This document shows positions 17,014-26,100 of a stretch of DNA of 64,000 nt, one piece after another. Made by a program: the position numbers and the translations under genes. Source of the stretch: JBBQXH01 sp963710975 (GTDB lineage Bacteria; Actinomycetota; Thermoleophilia; Gaiellales; Gaiellaceae); contig CAVQCG010000005.1 of assembly GCA_963710975.1 (NCBI GenBank), positions 558,001 to 622,000 on the forward strand, read 5' to 3'. How positions within the stretch are numbered: position 1 is the first letter of the stretch; the number at the start of each line of letters is the position of its first letter. Below the pieces are notes generated by a model. That model was given only the letters and a program-made list of their open reading frames with translations, was not told the origin of the DNA and did not search any database.

Positions 17014-18165
17014 TCAGGGTGAGTTCCGGGCTATGGCACGCGCGAGTCTCGTGACGCCCTCGCGTAGCACGCCATCCTCGACACAAAGCGAGACGCGTAC
17101 CCAACCCTCCCCTCGCGGTCCGAACGCGCTCCCTGGAACGACCGAGACCTGATCATCCTGCAGGAGCTTCCTGGCGAACGCGAGCGCGTCGCCTGAAGGC
17201 GAAATGTCGACCATCAAATAGAAGGCGCCACTAGGCCGAAAGTAGCCCACCCCGGCAGCATCAAGTAACGAGGCGGCGAGATCGCGGCGCTCGCGGTAGG
17301 CATCGCGCATCTCCCCCACGCAGCTCTGTGGCCCGGCCAGGGCAGCCTCGCCTGCCTTCTGGGAGATACTCGAGGCGTTCCCGACGACCGGCTCCTGCGC
17401 CTTCGCGAGTTCGGCGGCGACACCCGGCGGAGCAACCACGTACCCGAGCCGCCAGCCTGTCATCGCGTAGGTCTTCGAGAAGCTGAACACGGTGAGGATG
17501 CGATCCGGATCCCCGACCGTTGCGGCGCTCACGTGCTCGCCCTCGAACACGATCTCGTCGTAACACTCGTCCGAGATCACCCAGAGGTCTTTCCGGCGGG
17601 CGAATTCGAGCACGTCGGTCAGGATCTTGGCGTCGAAGACCCCGCCGGTCGGGTTGCCGGGCGACGTGAGGACGATGACTTTGGATCGATCGCTGATGCG
17701 CGATTCGAGTGCATCGAGATCGGGTGTCCAGCCGCGACGGGGATCCAGCGGGTAGAAGACGGGCTTTGCTTTGAGCATGTGCGCCATCGGTGGGTAGGCC
17801 GCCCAGCCTGGGTCGGGCAGGAGGATCTCGTCCCCGGAATCGAGTAGCACAAGCATGCTCGTGAAGAGACCGCCGCAGCCGCCGGTCGTGACGACGACTT
17901 GCTCCTCCGTAACGTCGAGGCCATTGCGAGCTCGAACCTTGGCGGCGATCGCGTCGCGGAGCGTCACCAATCCGCCGGACGGCGTGTACTTCGTGAAGCC
18001 ATCAATCGCGGCCTGGGTGACGGCCTCGATGATGTGCGGCGGCGTATTGAAGCTCGGGTCGCCAATCCCGAGATTGAGCACGTCGGGAACGAGCCGCGCC
18101 AGGTCCGCCATCTCACGGATGCCGGAGTGGGGTGTGTTGGCAACAGTCGAGGCTAGGCGAGCCAT
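17014..18165 (-). CDS. PLP-dependent class I/II aminotransferase
   Basis: This 383-residue fold-type I aminotransferase has LNLGIGDPSFNTP, the cofactor region SPGNPTGGVFD, ISDECYDEIVFEG, and the PLP lysine in FSFSKTYAMTGWRLGY. It converts an amino compound to a 2-oxo acid. It starts at ATG 18165, overlapping the EthD stop by 13 bases, so it is translated after EthD. A paralogue at 19921-21090 sits two genes upstream, giving a duplicated aminotransferase/M20/EthD neighbourhood. The substrate cannot be read from sequence. Confidence 0.92.
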   Translation of the reverse strand: MARLASTVANTPHSGIREMADLARLVPDVLNLGIGDPSFNTPPHIIEAVTQAAIDGFTKYTPSGGLVTLRDAIAAKVRARNGLDVTEEQVVVTTGGCGGLFTSMLVLLDSGDEILLPDPGWAAYPPMAHMLKAKPVFYPLDPRRGWTPDLDALESRISDRSKVIVLTSPGNPTGGVFDAKILTDVLEFARRKDLWVISDECYDEIVFEGEHVSAATVGDPDRILTVFSFSKTYAMTGWRLGYVVAPPGVAAELAKAQEPVVGNASSISQKAGEAALAGPQSCVGEMRDAYRERRDLAASLLDAAGVGYFRPSGAFYLMVDISPSGDALAFARKLLQDDQVSVVPGSAFGPRGEGWVRVSLCVEDGVLREGVTRLARAIARNSP

Positions 18166-18518
18166 GCTTGGCGGCTCAGTGATCCTGGCCCGGTGATCGG
18201 CGGTGGAATGTACACGTGCTCTTTCGCGATCCAGAACGTGCCCGTCGGCTTCGCGTAGTTGGGGAGGTCATTCCAGGCGGTCTCCTCCTCGGGAGATCCC
18301 ATCGCCTCGTCGAGTGCCTCCTCGCTATCCCACCACAGCTCGACAAACCCGTCCACGTCGAGATCCCCATGGAACTTGCGTACGACCTCGGAAACGACGT
18401 AGCCGCGGATGCCCGGTGCCTTCGCGGTGATGGGCGCGTGAACATCACGCCAGTAACGGAAGAACTCCTCCGTCGTAAAGTCGTCTCTCTTGTACGCGGT
18501 ACCGATCATCTTGATCAT
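18153..18518 (-). CDS. EthD-domain protein
   Basis: This 121-residue paralogue of the protein at 13648 begins MIKMIGTAYKRDD, continues with RYWRDVHAPITAKAPG, and shares the C-terminal tail IPPPITGPGSLSRQAWLA with one substitution. ATG 18518 has GGAG upstream. It overlaps the aminotransferase that follows. Duplication of both this protein and the enzymes around it argues that EthD works as a partner or enzyme in the same pathway, not as a chance neighbour (inference). Confidence 0.85.
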   Translation of the reverse strand: MIKMIGTAYKRDDFTTEEFFRYWRDVHAPITAKAPGIRGYVVSEVVRKFHGDLDVDGFVELWWDSEEALDEAMGSPEEETAWNDLPNYAKPTGTFWIAKEHVYIPPPITGPGSLSRQAWLA

Positions 18519-18660
18519 GAGATCACTCCAGAAGTCGTGGATTTGAGCGGGTCGGCGATGAATCGTGGCTGACGGCGGGGGCGTCCCGGACCTTTGCAGG
18601 AGCCCGTGTGCAGAGGCGCTGCGCCTGGCTTGTTCACTGTCAAGCTTCTTGCGGCCGCCG

Positions 18661-19924
18661 TCAAGAGTTGACAGCCGGCTCTGACTTCTGATCGAGGTCG
18701 CCCTCGAGGAACCGAGCCGCCGCCACGGCGTACATCTGAGACGCCTGGAGAAGTGCTCGAAGCGGCACCGACTCGTTCGGTGCGTGGGCACGGGAGAGGA
18801 AACCCGGCCCGAACGCAGCAACCGTCGGAATCCCCGCAGTGAGCTGGAAATGAGTCGCGTCTGTCGCGCCTGGAAACGCGCCCAATTCGGGCTCCTCGCC
18901 GAGGACGAGCTCGGCGGCCTCCCTGAGGGCGCCCACGATCGGCTCGCCGGCCCCGATCTCGGTCGCCGGATGCCATACCTCGAAGATGAGTTCTGCATCG
19001 AGGCCCGGCTCCTCTGCCATGGCCTGCGCGAGGAACTTCTCAAGATCAGAGACCATCTGCTCCTTCGACATCCCGGGAAGTGTCCGGACGTCACAGGCGA
19101 ACTCGGCCTCGCCTGGATACACGCCGTAGTAGATACCTGCCTGCGCGGTCACGCCGACGTTCACGGTCGGCCCGAGACCACCAAGCGGATGGCCGCCGTA
19201 GGTGAGCGCATCCTTCAACTCCCGGTGCATCCGATCGACGAGCCGGGACATCATCACGGTCGCGTTCACGGCCGGAAGCCGATCGGAGACGCTCGAGTGC
19301 ATCTGCGTGCCGCGAACACGAATCTTGAACAGCGCTGCGCCACGCGAGATCAGGTCGATCGCCTCCCACTCCCGCACCACGCCGCAGGGCTCCCCGATCA
19401 CGGCAGCATCCGCCTGGAGCAACCCCGACTCGGCGAGCCACTCGCGAGCCAAGCATCGATCCGGCCTCCTCATCGGCGGTGAAGACAAGCGAGAGCGAGC
19501 CCTCCGACAGACCGATCTCCCGGAGCGCGGCGGCCGCATAGACCATCGCTGCGACCGCAGCCTTCATGTCGCCGGAGCCGAGCCCGATCAGCTCACCGTC
19601 TCGGACGACCGGGTCGAAGGGGTCCGTGTCCCAGAGATCGAGATCGCCCGGGGGCTTCGTGTCGAGGTGGCCGCTCAAGATCAGCGTGCGCCCTGGAACA
19701 CGGCCGTCCACCCTGGCGATCAGGTTGGGGCGCTTGCCTTCCGCCGAGACTTCCCGAACGTCGTCGATACCGAGCGCCGCCAGACGCGATCGCACGACCG
19801 CCGCGACGCCGCGCTCGTCACCGGGTGGGTTGACGCTCGGCGTCGCGATCAGCTCACGGGCGAACTCGATGAGCTCCGCCTCCACGGCAGCAAGAGCCGA
19901 GAGCAGCCGGTCGCTGGCAGTCAC
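18661..19924 (-). CDS. M20-family metallohydrolase (frame break)
   Basis: This paralogue of the M20 hydrolase at 10808 would be about 420 residues. It shows LSGHLDTKPPGDLDLWD, GLGSGDMKAAV, TADEEAGS, IGEPCG, IRVRGTQMHSSVSD and RAHAPNESV. The frame changes near 19447, between EEAGSMLG and REWLAESGLL, so one extra base is likely. GTG 19924 overlaps the aminotransferase stop in GTGA. The pairing of an amidohydrolase with an aminotransferase fits release of a free amino group followed by transamination (inference). Confidence 0.85.
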
Positions 19925-21090
19925 CGGGGCGCAGCCGCGAGCGCGTCGACCATGTGGGAGATCCTCGCGATCCCCTCACAAACGACCGGCGATTCGAGCG
20001 CGAGCGAGATCCGGACCGAGCCCTCGCCGGCGGGCCCGAAGACGCTCCCCGGCGCCACGGCGACACCGGCCTCGTCGAGAAGCCGGAGCGTGAAATCCAT
20101 CGAGCTCATGCCGGCTGCCGAGACGTCCACGAGCATGTAGAAGGTGCCCTGCGTCCTGAAAGCGCGCATCCCGCGGCTCTCGATCGTCTCCCAGGCCCGG
20201 TCGCGCCGCTCGCGGTACGCGTCTCGCATCTCATCGACGACGGCCTTCGGCCCGCGGAGAGCAGCCTCGGCCGCCTTCTGCGAGATCACGCTCGGGCACG
20301 AGACCTCCGGCTCCTGCAGCTTGCGGAGCAGGTCGGCAAGCGCCGGGGAGGCGACGCAGTAGCCGAGTCGCCACCCCGTCATCGCGTAGACCTTGGAGAA
20401 GCTGTAGACCGAGATGACCCTCCCGTCTTCGTCGAAGGAGGCTGCCGCCGTATGGCCAAGGCCGCGGTCGAGGATCATCTCGTCGTACACCTCGTCCGAG
20501 ATCAGGAAGAAGTCGTGGCGGCGCGCGAGCTCCACGAGCTCGGCGACCAGGCCGGCGGGGAAGACCGCTCCCGTCGGATTGCTCGGACTGTTCACGAACA
20601 TCGCTTTCGTCCGCGGAGTTACGAGGGAAGAAAGCCGCTCGAAGTCAGGAAGATAAGCCTCCTCCACGCGAAGCTCGTAGAAGACCGGCACCCCGCCGAG
20701 AAGCGTCACCATCTCGTCCATGTTCGGGAATCCCGGCGTAGGCAATAGAACCTCATCCCCTGGCTCGAGAAGCGCGAGATAGATGGAGAAGAGCGCGTTC
20801 ATCCCGCCGGGCGTCACGACGATCTGATCAGCGCCGACCTGATACCCGTCGACCGAGGCAAGCTTGGCAGCGAGCAGCTCGCGGAGACTCGCCAGCCCGC
20901 CGTTCGGCGTGTAGCCGGTGAAGCCCGCCCGGGCCGCCTCGAGCGCCCCGTCGACGATGTGGTCCGGGGTACGGAAGCTCGGCTCGCCGATCTCGAGACG
21001 GATCGCATCGGGTCTTCGGTTTGCCGCGTCGAAGACCTCGCGGATCGTCGAGCGCCGGGCGGCGACGGCGCGCGCGGCGAAAGCTTTCAC
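19921..21090 (-). CDS. PLP-dependent class I/II aminotransferase
   Basis: This 389-residue aminotransferase has IRLEIGEPSFRTPDHIV, NSPSNPTGAVF, ISDEVYDEMI, and the PLP-lysine segment YSFSKVYAMTGWRLGY. GTG 21090 overlaps the PNPOx-like stop in GTGA and is preceded by GGGGAGGG. A longer frame to 21450 only reads through that gene. It is clearly related to the aminotransferase at 17014, with divergent substrate-facing loops. It probably supplies a 2-oxo acid, the natural substrate class of the E1 enzyme encoded just upstream. Confidence 0.92.
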   Translation of the reverse strand: MKAFAARAVAARRSTIREVFDAANRRPDAIRLEIGEPSFRTPDHIVDGALEAARAGFTGYTPNGGLASLRELLAAKLASVDGYQVGADQIVVTPGGMNALFSIYLALLEPGDEVLLPTPGFPNMDEMVTLLGGVPVFYELRVEEAYLPDFERLSSLVTPRTKAMFVNSPSNPTGAVFPAGLVAELVELARRHDFFLISDEVYDEMILDRGLGHTAAASFDEDGRVISVYSFSKVYAMTGWRLGYCVASPALADLLRKLQEPEVSCPSVISQKAAEAALRGPKAVVDEMRDAYRERRDRAWETIESRGMRAFRTQGTFYMLVDVSAAGMSSMDFTLRLLDEAGVAVAPGSVFGPAGEGSVRISLALESPVVCEGIARISHMVDALAAAPR

Positions 21091-21665
21091 GACCCTCCCC
21101 GGCCTCCGGCCTTCGCCTCGAGGTCGGGTCGCTGCCCGGGATCGAAGTAGCGCCGGTGCCAGTCGACGCCCTGGAAGGTCGTGAGCTTCCCGTCGCGCGG
21201 GACGAGTTTGACCAGGTATCGCTCCCATTCGTACGAACGAGCAAGCGCGGACGGCCCGTCCGGCCCCACGTAACGCAGCGCCATCTGATTCGCGACGTCC
21301 ACCCACTGCGAGCCCTCGGCCGCCACCGGTCCCTCGACGACCTCTGCCACGCACTGAGCGAGGACCTTCCGGTTGCCTCCGTCCGGCGGGATCTCCTTCT
21401 CCTCGATGCAGATCGCGCACCGCGGCTCGCGAATCAGATCGTGCACCCACGCGGATCGCTTACGACCCACCGCGTAGAAGCACTCACCGTCCCAGTGGTA
21501 CCAGACCGGGACGACCGATGGCCATCCGTCCTCCTTGGTGAAGCCGATCTTGATCAGCCATCGCCCCAGGAGGAACTCCTCGAGCTCGGTTCTCGCGAGC
21601 GGCCCCGACGCAGACGCGTCGTACCACTTCCGCTTCTCAATCGCCTGCTGAACGTCGGACTCCAC
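21087..21665 (-). CDS. Pyridoxamine 5-phosphate oxidase-like flavin/F420-binding protein
   Basis: This 192-residue protein has the split-barrel pattern of the PNPOx-like/FDOR group: LIKIGFTKEDGWPSVVPVWY, FYAVGRKRSAWVHDL and CAICIEE. Members bind FMN, F420 or heme and reduce or oxidise small molecules. It lies between E1 beta and an aminotransferase with a 4-base overlap on the latter side, so it belongs to the operon. F420 use is plausible in actinobacteria but not shown here. Confidence 0.8.
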   Translation of the reverse strand: MESDVQQAIEKRKWYDASASGPLARTELEEFLLGRWLIKIGFTKEDGWPSVVPVWYHWDGECFYAVGRKRSAWVHDLIREPRCAICIEEKEIPPDGGNRKVLAQCVAEVVEGPVAAEGSQWVDVANQMALRYVGPDGPSALARSYEWERYLVKLVPRDGKLTTFQGVDWHRRYFDPGQRPDLEAKAGGRGGS

Positions 21666-21680
21666 GGACGAACCTCCTAT

Positions 21681-22676
21681 CTAGACGGTCTGCCGCCGGC
21701 GCGAAACGATTCGCACGACGGCATCGACGATCTCCTCGTGCTGGGGCACGACGGCGCGCTCGAGGGGTGGACTGAACGGAATATGGGACGACCGGGCGCC
21801 GACCCGCATGACCGGTGCCTCGAGCTCGTCGAAGAGCTCCTCGGTTATCCGGGCGGCGACCTCCGCGCCGAACCCACCGGCCACCCATGCCTCGTGACAC
21901 ACGACCGCCCGATGGGTCCGTCGAACCGAGTCGGTGATCGTCTCGAGATCCAGCGGAACGAGCGTTCGCAGATCGATCAGCTCGACCTCGATCCCGTGCT
22001 CGGCGGCCAGCTCCTGTGCGGCGCGCTCTGCATGACGCGCCATGATCGAGTACGCGATGATCGTGACGTCGTTCCCGTGCCGCCGAACCTCCGCACGGCC
22101 GAGCGGGACCTCGACCGCCCCCTCGGGAACGTCGCCCCGCATCGAACCGATCTTCTTGTTCTCGAGGTAGACGACGGGGTCGTCATCGGCGATTGCCGCC
22201 GTGAGTAGCCCCTTCGCGTCGGCCGGCGTCGACGGGGCGACGACCTTGAGGCCCGGAATGTGTGCGAACAGCGCCTCGAGGCTCTCGGAATGCTGCGCCG
22301 ACGACGACCGAAGTGTGCCGTCGGAAGCCCTGAGCACCATCGGAACGCTTACCTGGCCACCAAACATGTAGCGGAGTTTCGCCGCCTGATTGACGATCTC
22401 GTCCATCGCGCCCATGGTGAACTCGACGAAGCTCATCGATGCGACGGGGCGCAGGCCCGTGACCGCCGCTCCGACGCTGGCCGCGACGATGATCGCTTCC
22501 GAGATCGGGGTATCGATGACGCGATCCGATCCGAACTCGTCGCGAAGCCCGCGAAACTGGCCGAAGCTCCCGCCCCAACCGATGTCCTCGCCGATGACGA
22601 TGACCCGGTCGTCGCGCCGCATCGCATCCTGCATGGCCTCGAGCGTTGCCTGGCCGAAGGAGATCTCACGCGTCAA
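21681..22676 (-). CDS. 2-oxo acid dehydrogenase E1 component, beta subunit
   Basis: This 331-residue transketolase-like protein has IGEDIGWGGSFGQFRGL, TPISEAIIVAASVGAA, SMSFVEFTMGAMDEIVNQAAK and a C-terminal domain with HEAWVAGGFGAEV. It pairs with the alpha subunit next to it to form a thiamine-diphosphate decarboxylase that transfers an acyl group to lipoyl. It overlaps E1 alpha by 4 bases. No E2 acyltransferase or E3 gene follows. The only lipoyl domain nearby is the free-standing one at 25121. Confidence 0.9.
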   Translation of the reverse strand: MTREISFGQATLEAMQDAMRRDDRVIVIGEDIGWGGSFGQFRGLRDEFGSDRVIDTPISEAIIVAASVGAAVTGLRPVASMSFVEFTMGAMDEIVNQAAKLRYMFGGQVSVPMVLRASDGTLRSSSAQHSESLEALFAHIPGLKVVAPSTPADAKGLLTAAIADDDPVVYLENKKIGSMRGDVPEGAVEVPLGRAEVRRHGNDVTIIAYSIMARHAERAAQELAAEHGIEVELIDLRTLVPLDLETITDSVRRTHRAVVCHEAWVAGGFGAEVAARITEELFDELEAPVMRVGARSSHIPFSPPLERAVVPQHEEIVDAVVRIVSRRRQTV

Positions 22677-23626
22677 GGTGTGAACACCCCCTGGAGCGCG
22701 CTGCCGGCATCCGGGTAGGCGCTCTCCTCTGCGAATCGCTCCGCATCGTCGACTTCGGCGAGGGCATCGCTCCAGACGCGCGCACGCGTCTCGGCGTCGA
22801 GCGCGCCCTCCGAGAGCAAGCGCGCTTCGAGCCGTGGGATCGGGTCCTTCTCCCTCCAGGCGGCGACCTCGTCCTTCGTCCTGTACTCCTCGGCATCTCC
22901 GACGAAGTGTCCGCCGAACCGATACGTCTCGAGGTTGAGGAAGGTGGGGCCCTCCCCGCCACGCGCTGCCTCGACCGCCTCCGACGCTGCCTGCACGACA
23001 GCGCCGGCGTCGTTGCCGTCGACGGTGACGCCTGCCATTCCGTAGCCGTCGGCCCGACGAGCGAGATCTTCCACCGAGGTCGTCCGCTCGAACCCCGTGT
23101 ATTGGGCAAAGCGATTGTTCTCGCAGGCGAAGATCACCGGAAGTCGCTTGACCATCGCGAAGTTGGCAGCCTCGTGAAACATGCCCTTGTTGATTCCCCC
23201 GTCACCGAAGAACGACACGGCGACCTGTCCGGAGCGCCGGTAGAGGGCAGAGAGGGCAGCTCCGGTCGCGAGGCCGCAGCCAGCTGCCACGATCCCGTTC
23301 GCCCCCAGCATCCCGAGGCCGAAGTCTGCGACGTGCATCGAGCCGCCCCGCCCGCGGCACACGCCCGTCTCTTTCCCGTAGAGCTCGGCCATGAGCCGGT
23401 CGAGACTGACGCCTTTCGCGATCGCGTGCCCATGCCCCCGGTGGGTCGACGTGATGTAGTCGTCCCTGCGCAGGGCCGCGCAGACCCCTGCCGCGACCGC
23501 TTCTTCGCCGAGATAGACATGAACGAAACCCGGGAGCTTGCGTGCAAGAAAGAGCTGCTGCACGCGGTCTTCGAAGACGCGGATCCGAACCATCACGCGG
23601 TGGATTGAGCGGAGATCGCCCGTCAT
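22673..23626 (-). CDS. 2-oxo acid dehydrogenase E1 component, alpha subunit
   Basis: This 317-residue subunit holds the thiamine-diphosphate motif FFGDGGINKGMFHEAANFA, the loop RGRGGSMHVAD and YITSTHRGHGHAIAKG. It resembles PdhA/AcoA-type E1 alpha. The start ATG 23626 overlaps the SDR stop in ATGA. With the beta subunit it should decarboxylate a 2-oxo acid. Acetoin-type cleavage is an alternative within this family. The aminotransferases downstream could supply its substrate. Confidence 0.9.
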   Translation of the reverse strand: MTGDLRSIHRVMVRIRVFEDRVQQLFLARKLPGFVHVYLGEEAVAAGVCAALRRDDYITSTHRGHGHAIAKGVSLDRLMAELYGKETGVCRGRGGSMHVADFGLGMLGANGIVAAGCGLATGAALSALYRRSGQVAVSFFGDGGINKGMFHEAANFAMVKRLPVIFACENNRFAQYTGFERTTSVEDLARRADGYGMAGVTVDGNDAGAVVQAASEAVEAARGGEGPTFLNLETYRFGGHFVGDAEEYRTKDEVAAWREKDPIPRLEARLLSEGALDAETRARVWSDALAEVDDAERFAEESAYPDAGSALQGVFTP

Positions 23627-24390
23627 TGAGCCGTGTACCCCCCGTCGACCGTCAGAACGTGGCCGGTGACCATGGACGACGCATCCGAGGCAAGAAACAG
23701 CGCCGCCCCAACGATCTCCTGCGGCTCGCCGAAACGACCGAGTGGAATCCGGGCGAGCATCGCCGGGTAGAGATCCGGCTCGGCCTCGCGCTGCTGGGCG
23801 ACAACCGGCGTCTCGAACGTGCACGGTGCGATCGCGTTCACTCTCACCCCGCGCCCGGCCCACTCGACGGCGAGTGTCCGGGTGAGCTGAACGACACCCG
23901 CCTTCGAGACCTGGTAGCCGACGCTGCCAGCGTAACCGACAAGCCCACCGATCGAGGCGACGTTGACGATCGAGCCACCGCCGGCCGCGAGCATATGCCG
24001 GCCCACCAGCTGGCAGCAGCTGAACGTCCCTGTGAGATTCACCGCGAGAACGCGGTGCCACAAGTCGGACGGGTAGTCCTCCGCGACGCCGCGCGCACCG
24101 ATCCCGGCACTGGACACGAGGATGTCGATCCGGCCAACTGCCTCGACGGCCTGCTCGACCATCGCCTCCACCTGGTCACGGTCTGTCACGTCAACCTCGA
24201 GCGGAAGCGAACGGCCCGGGCCAACCTCGCTGGATACGCCGCCAAGATCTGATCCCGGTAGGTCTGCGACAACAACGAAGGCGCCTGCGTCGGCAAGCCC
24301 GAGCGCAATCGCTTTCCCGAGCCCGCTGGCCGCACCGGTAACGACGGCTGTCCGGCCTTCGAGCGAGAAGAGGGCGGGGACGCCCGTCAT
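23623..24390 (-). CDS. Short-chain dehydrogenase/reductase
   Basis: This 255-residue SDR has TGAASGLGKA, SSAGIG, NVASIGG and YQVSK, ending in VLTVDGGYTAQ. It heads the leftward chain SDR, E1 alpha, E1 beta, PNPOx-like, aminotransferase, M20, joined by short gaps or overlaps. Its start is 34 bases from the operator-like palindrome at 24424-24437, across a control region shared with the RraA gene. Confidence 0.9.
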   Translation of the reverse strand: MTGVPALFSLEGRTAVVTGAASGLGKAIALGLADAGAFVVVADLPGSDLGGVSSEVGPGRSLPLEVDVTDRDQVEAMVEQAVEAVGRIDILVSSAGIGARGVAEDYPSDLWHRVLAVNLTGTFSCCQLVGRHMLAAGGGSIVNVASIGGLVGYAGSVGYQVSKAGVVQLTRTLAVEWAGRGVRVNAIAPCTFETPVVAQQREAEPDLYPAMLARIPLGRFGEPQEIVGAALFLASDASSMVTGHVLTVDGGYTAQ

Positions 24391-24423
24391 CCCGCGGGAC
24401 TATATACTCTTCAATGCCCGCAT

Positions 24424-24437
24424 GAAAAACGATTTTC
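24424..24437. promoter_or_regulatory. Putative LacI-family operator, site A
   Basis: GAAAAACGATTTTC lies in the 65-base gap between divergent operons (SDR/E1 leftward, RraA/lipoyl/MBL rightward). The same 14 bases occur in reverse at 32573-32586. For the leftward genes a TATAGT-like -10 (complement of 24400-24406) lies just downstream, so the palindrome would overlap the -35 region. This fits repression. Confidence 0.75.
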
Positions 24438-24455
24438 CTGAGGGTTAGGACGGCG

Positions 24456-25121
24456 ATGGAGACCTCCGAGCTCTGTGCCCGGTATCGCAAGCTGTACATG
24501 CCGGCGGTCTGCGATTCGCTCTACGCGCTTGGCTTGCCGGAGCGCGTTCTCCCGACCTCGCTCCGGCCGCTCTTCTCCGAGCAACGAATCGTCGGGCGGG
24601 CGTTTACGGTCAGCGGCCGCGCAATCGACCCGGCCCTCGGATGGGACGAGGGCATCGAGCGGATCACCTCGTACCTCGAGATGTTCGAGCGCCTCGAGCC
24701 CGACTCGCTGCTGGTGCACGTCAACGGCGATAGCCCGGTGGGTCATTTCGGTGAGCTGACGGCGAACTCGGCCAGACAGCATGGTTGCGTGGGCTGTGTC
24801 CTCGACGGCAACCTCAGAGATATCGAGGGCCTTCGCGAGATCGGCTTCCAGGTCTTCTACCGTGATCTCTCGCCACTCAATGCAATCGGGCGCTGGGAGA
24901 TGGCGTGCTCCCAGGAGCCGGTTGCGATCGGCGGCGTCACCGTCAACGCCGGTGACATCGTCATCGGCGAGTTCGACGGTGTCCTCATCGTCCCGGCGGA
25001 GGATGCCGAACGCGTCCTCGTCAAGGCGGAGGAGATCGTCGGCGCGGAAAGCCGCGTCCGCGAGGAGATGAGGGCGGGAACGCCTCCACTCGAAGGCCTT
25101 CGCCATCACGGCCACATCTGA
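24456..25121 (+). CDS. RraA/HMG-aldolase-family protein
   Basis: This 221-residue protein belongs to the RraA-like fold that includes 4-hydroxy-4-methyl-2-oxoglutarate aldolase and oxaloacetate decarboxylases. It has GRAFTVSG, GHFGELTANSARQHGCVG and the family R-D pair in DGNLRD (residues 121-122), with IVIGEFDGVLIVP later. It would cleave or decarboxylate a 2-oxo acid with a divalent metal. The stop overlaps the lipoyl-protein start (TGATG). The company of an E1 enzyme argues for a catabolic role and not RNase E inhibition. Confidence 0.85.
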   Translation: METSELCARYRKLYMPAVCDSLYALGLPERVLPTSLRPLFSEQRIVGRAFTVSGRAIDPALGWDEGIERITSYLEMFERLEPDSLLVHVNGDSPVGHFGELTANSARQHGCVGCVLDGNLRDIEGLREIGFQVFYRDLSPLNAIGRWEMACSQEPVAIGGVTVNAGDIVIGEFDGVLIVPAEDAERVLVKAEEIVGAESRVREEMRAGTPPLEGLRHHGHI

Positions 25122-25351
25122 TGGCGATGCCGATCCTCGTTCCGCAACTGGGACTTGTCGAGGAGATCGTCGTGCTCGAATGGTTGCGGGCCGACGGTGA
25201 CGCCGTGTCGGCGGGTGACCCAATCGTCCTGGTGGAGACCGAGAAGACCCAGACAGAGGTAGAGGCTCCCACACAGGGGATCCTGCGGATCGCGGTACAG
25301 GCCGGCCCGAACCTGATCGCAATCGAGACCGTCCTCGGCCAGGTCGAATGA
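25121..25351 (+). CDS. Free-standing lipoyl (biotinyl-like) carrier domain
   Basis: This 76-residue protein is a single lipoyl domain: LGLVEEIVVLEWLRADGDAV, then VETEKTQTEVEAP with the modifiable lysine at about residue 42, and a matching C-terminal half. There is no peripheral-subunit-binding or acyltransferase domain. Lysine with neighbouring glutamate and threonine favours lipoylation over biotinylation. It overlaps genes on both sides (TGATG upstream, ATGA downstream). It could accept the acyl group from the E1 pair encoded across the divergent control region. Confidence 0.85.
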   Translation: MAMPILVPQLGLVEEIVVLEWLRADGDAVSAGDPIVLVETEKTQTEVEAPTQGILRIAVQAGPNLIAIETVLGQVE

Positions 25352-26100
25352 AACTGGCAGACCGGATCCATCTGGTGGGGTCGGGCACGATGGGCTTCGA
25401 CCTGACCGATCCGTACGACTGTCACGTCTTCCTCATCGACGCAGGCGACGAACTCGTGCTCATTGATGCCGGGGCCGGGACGGGGGCTGAGGCGATCATC
25501 GAGAACGTCCGAGCAGACGGCTTCGACCCGGGCCGGATCCGTACGCTCGTCCTCACCCACGCCCATGTCGACCACGCTGGTGGCGCCGGGGCGATCACGC
25601 GCATGCTCGACCGGCCGGCCGTGCTCTGCTCCGGCGCGATCGCCGGGTTCGTGCAGAACGCAGAAGAACAGGGGGTGAGCCTCGACGTCGCCAGAAAGGC
25701 GGGCTTCTATCCGCCCGACTACGTACTCGAGCCCTGCGGGGTCGATCGCGAACTGTCCGACGGCGACCGGATCGAGGTCGGCGATCTTGGCTTCGAGGTC
25801 ATCGAGACACCCGGTCACGCCGACGGCCACATCTCGCTTCTTCTCGATCGGGAGGAGCGGCGAACGCTGATCTCCGGAGACGTCATCTTCTTCGGCGGGA
25901 CTATCCTTCTCCAGAACACCTGGGACTGCCGGCTGCCTGAGCACATCCGCTCGCTGCGCCGGCTCCGAGAGCTGGAGATCACTGCGCTGCTTCCGTCCCA
26001 TCTCACGCTCTCGCTTCAGAACGGGCAGCGCCACATCGAGCGCGCCAACGAGGCGCTCGACCGGTTGCTCGTGCCGAATCAGATGGTCTCGGCCTGGTGA
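25348..26100 (+). CDS. Metallo-beta-lactamase-fold hydrolase
   Basis: This 250-residue protein has the metal motif LTHAHVDHAGG, then TPGHADGHISLLL, LISGDVIFFGG and a C-terminal LPSHLTLSLQNGQRHI. It is a paralogue of the MBL proteins at 12872 and 33830 (all begin with a KLTDDV/KLADRI-like strand). Glyoxalase II-like thioesterase activity is possible, which would suit a place directly after a lipoyl carrier (inference). Its 3-prime end overlaps the convergent gene at 26079 by 22 bases. Confidence 0.87.
   Translation: MKLADRIHLVGSGTMGFDLTDPYDCHVFLIDAGDELVLIDAGAGTGAEAIIENVRADGFDPGRIRTLVLTHAHVDHAGGAGAITRMLDRPAVLCSGAIAGFVQNAEEQGVSLDVARKAGFYPPDYVLEPCGVDRELSDGDRIEVGDLGFEVIETPGHADGHISLLLDREERRTLISGDVIFFGGTILLQNTWDCRLPEHIRSLRRLRELEITALLPSHLTLSLQNGQRHIERANEALDRLLVPNQMVSAW

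Noticed and set aside
18567..18663. TGACGGCGG/CCGCCGTCA inverted repeat and a TTGACA hexamer (complement of 18638-18643)
   Set aside because: The repeat is 9 bp with a long loop and overlaps a stop codon, and no -10 lies at proper spacing after TTGACA on the minus strand.
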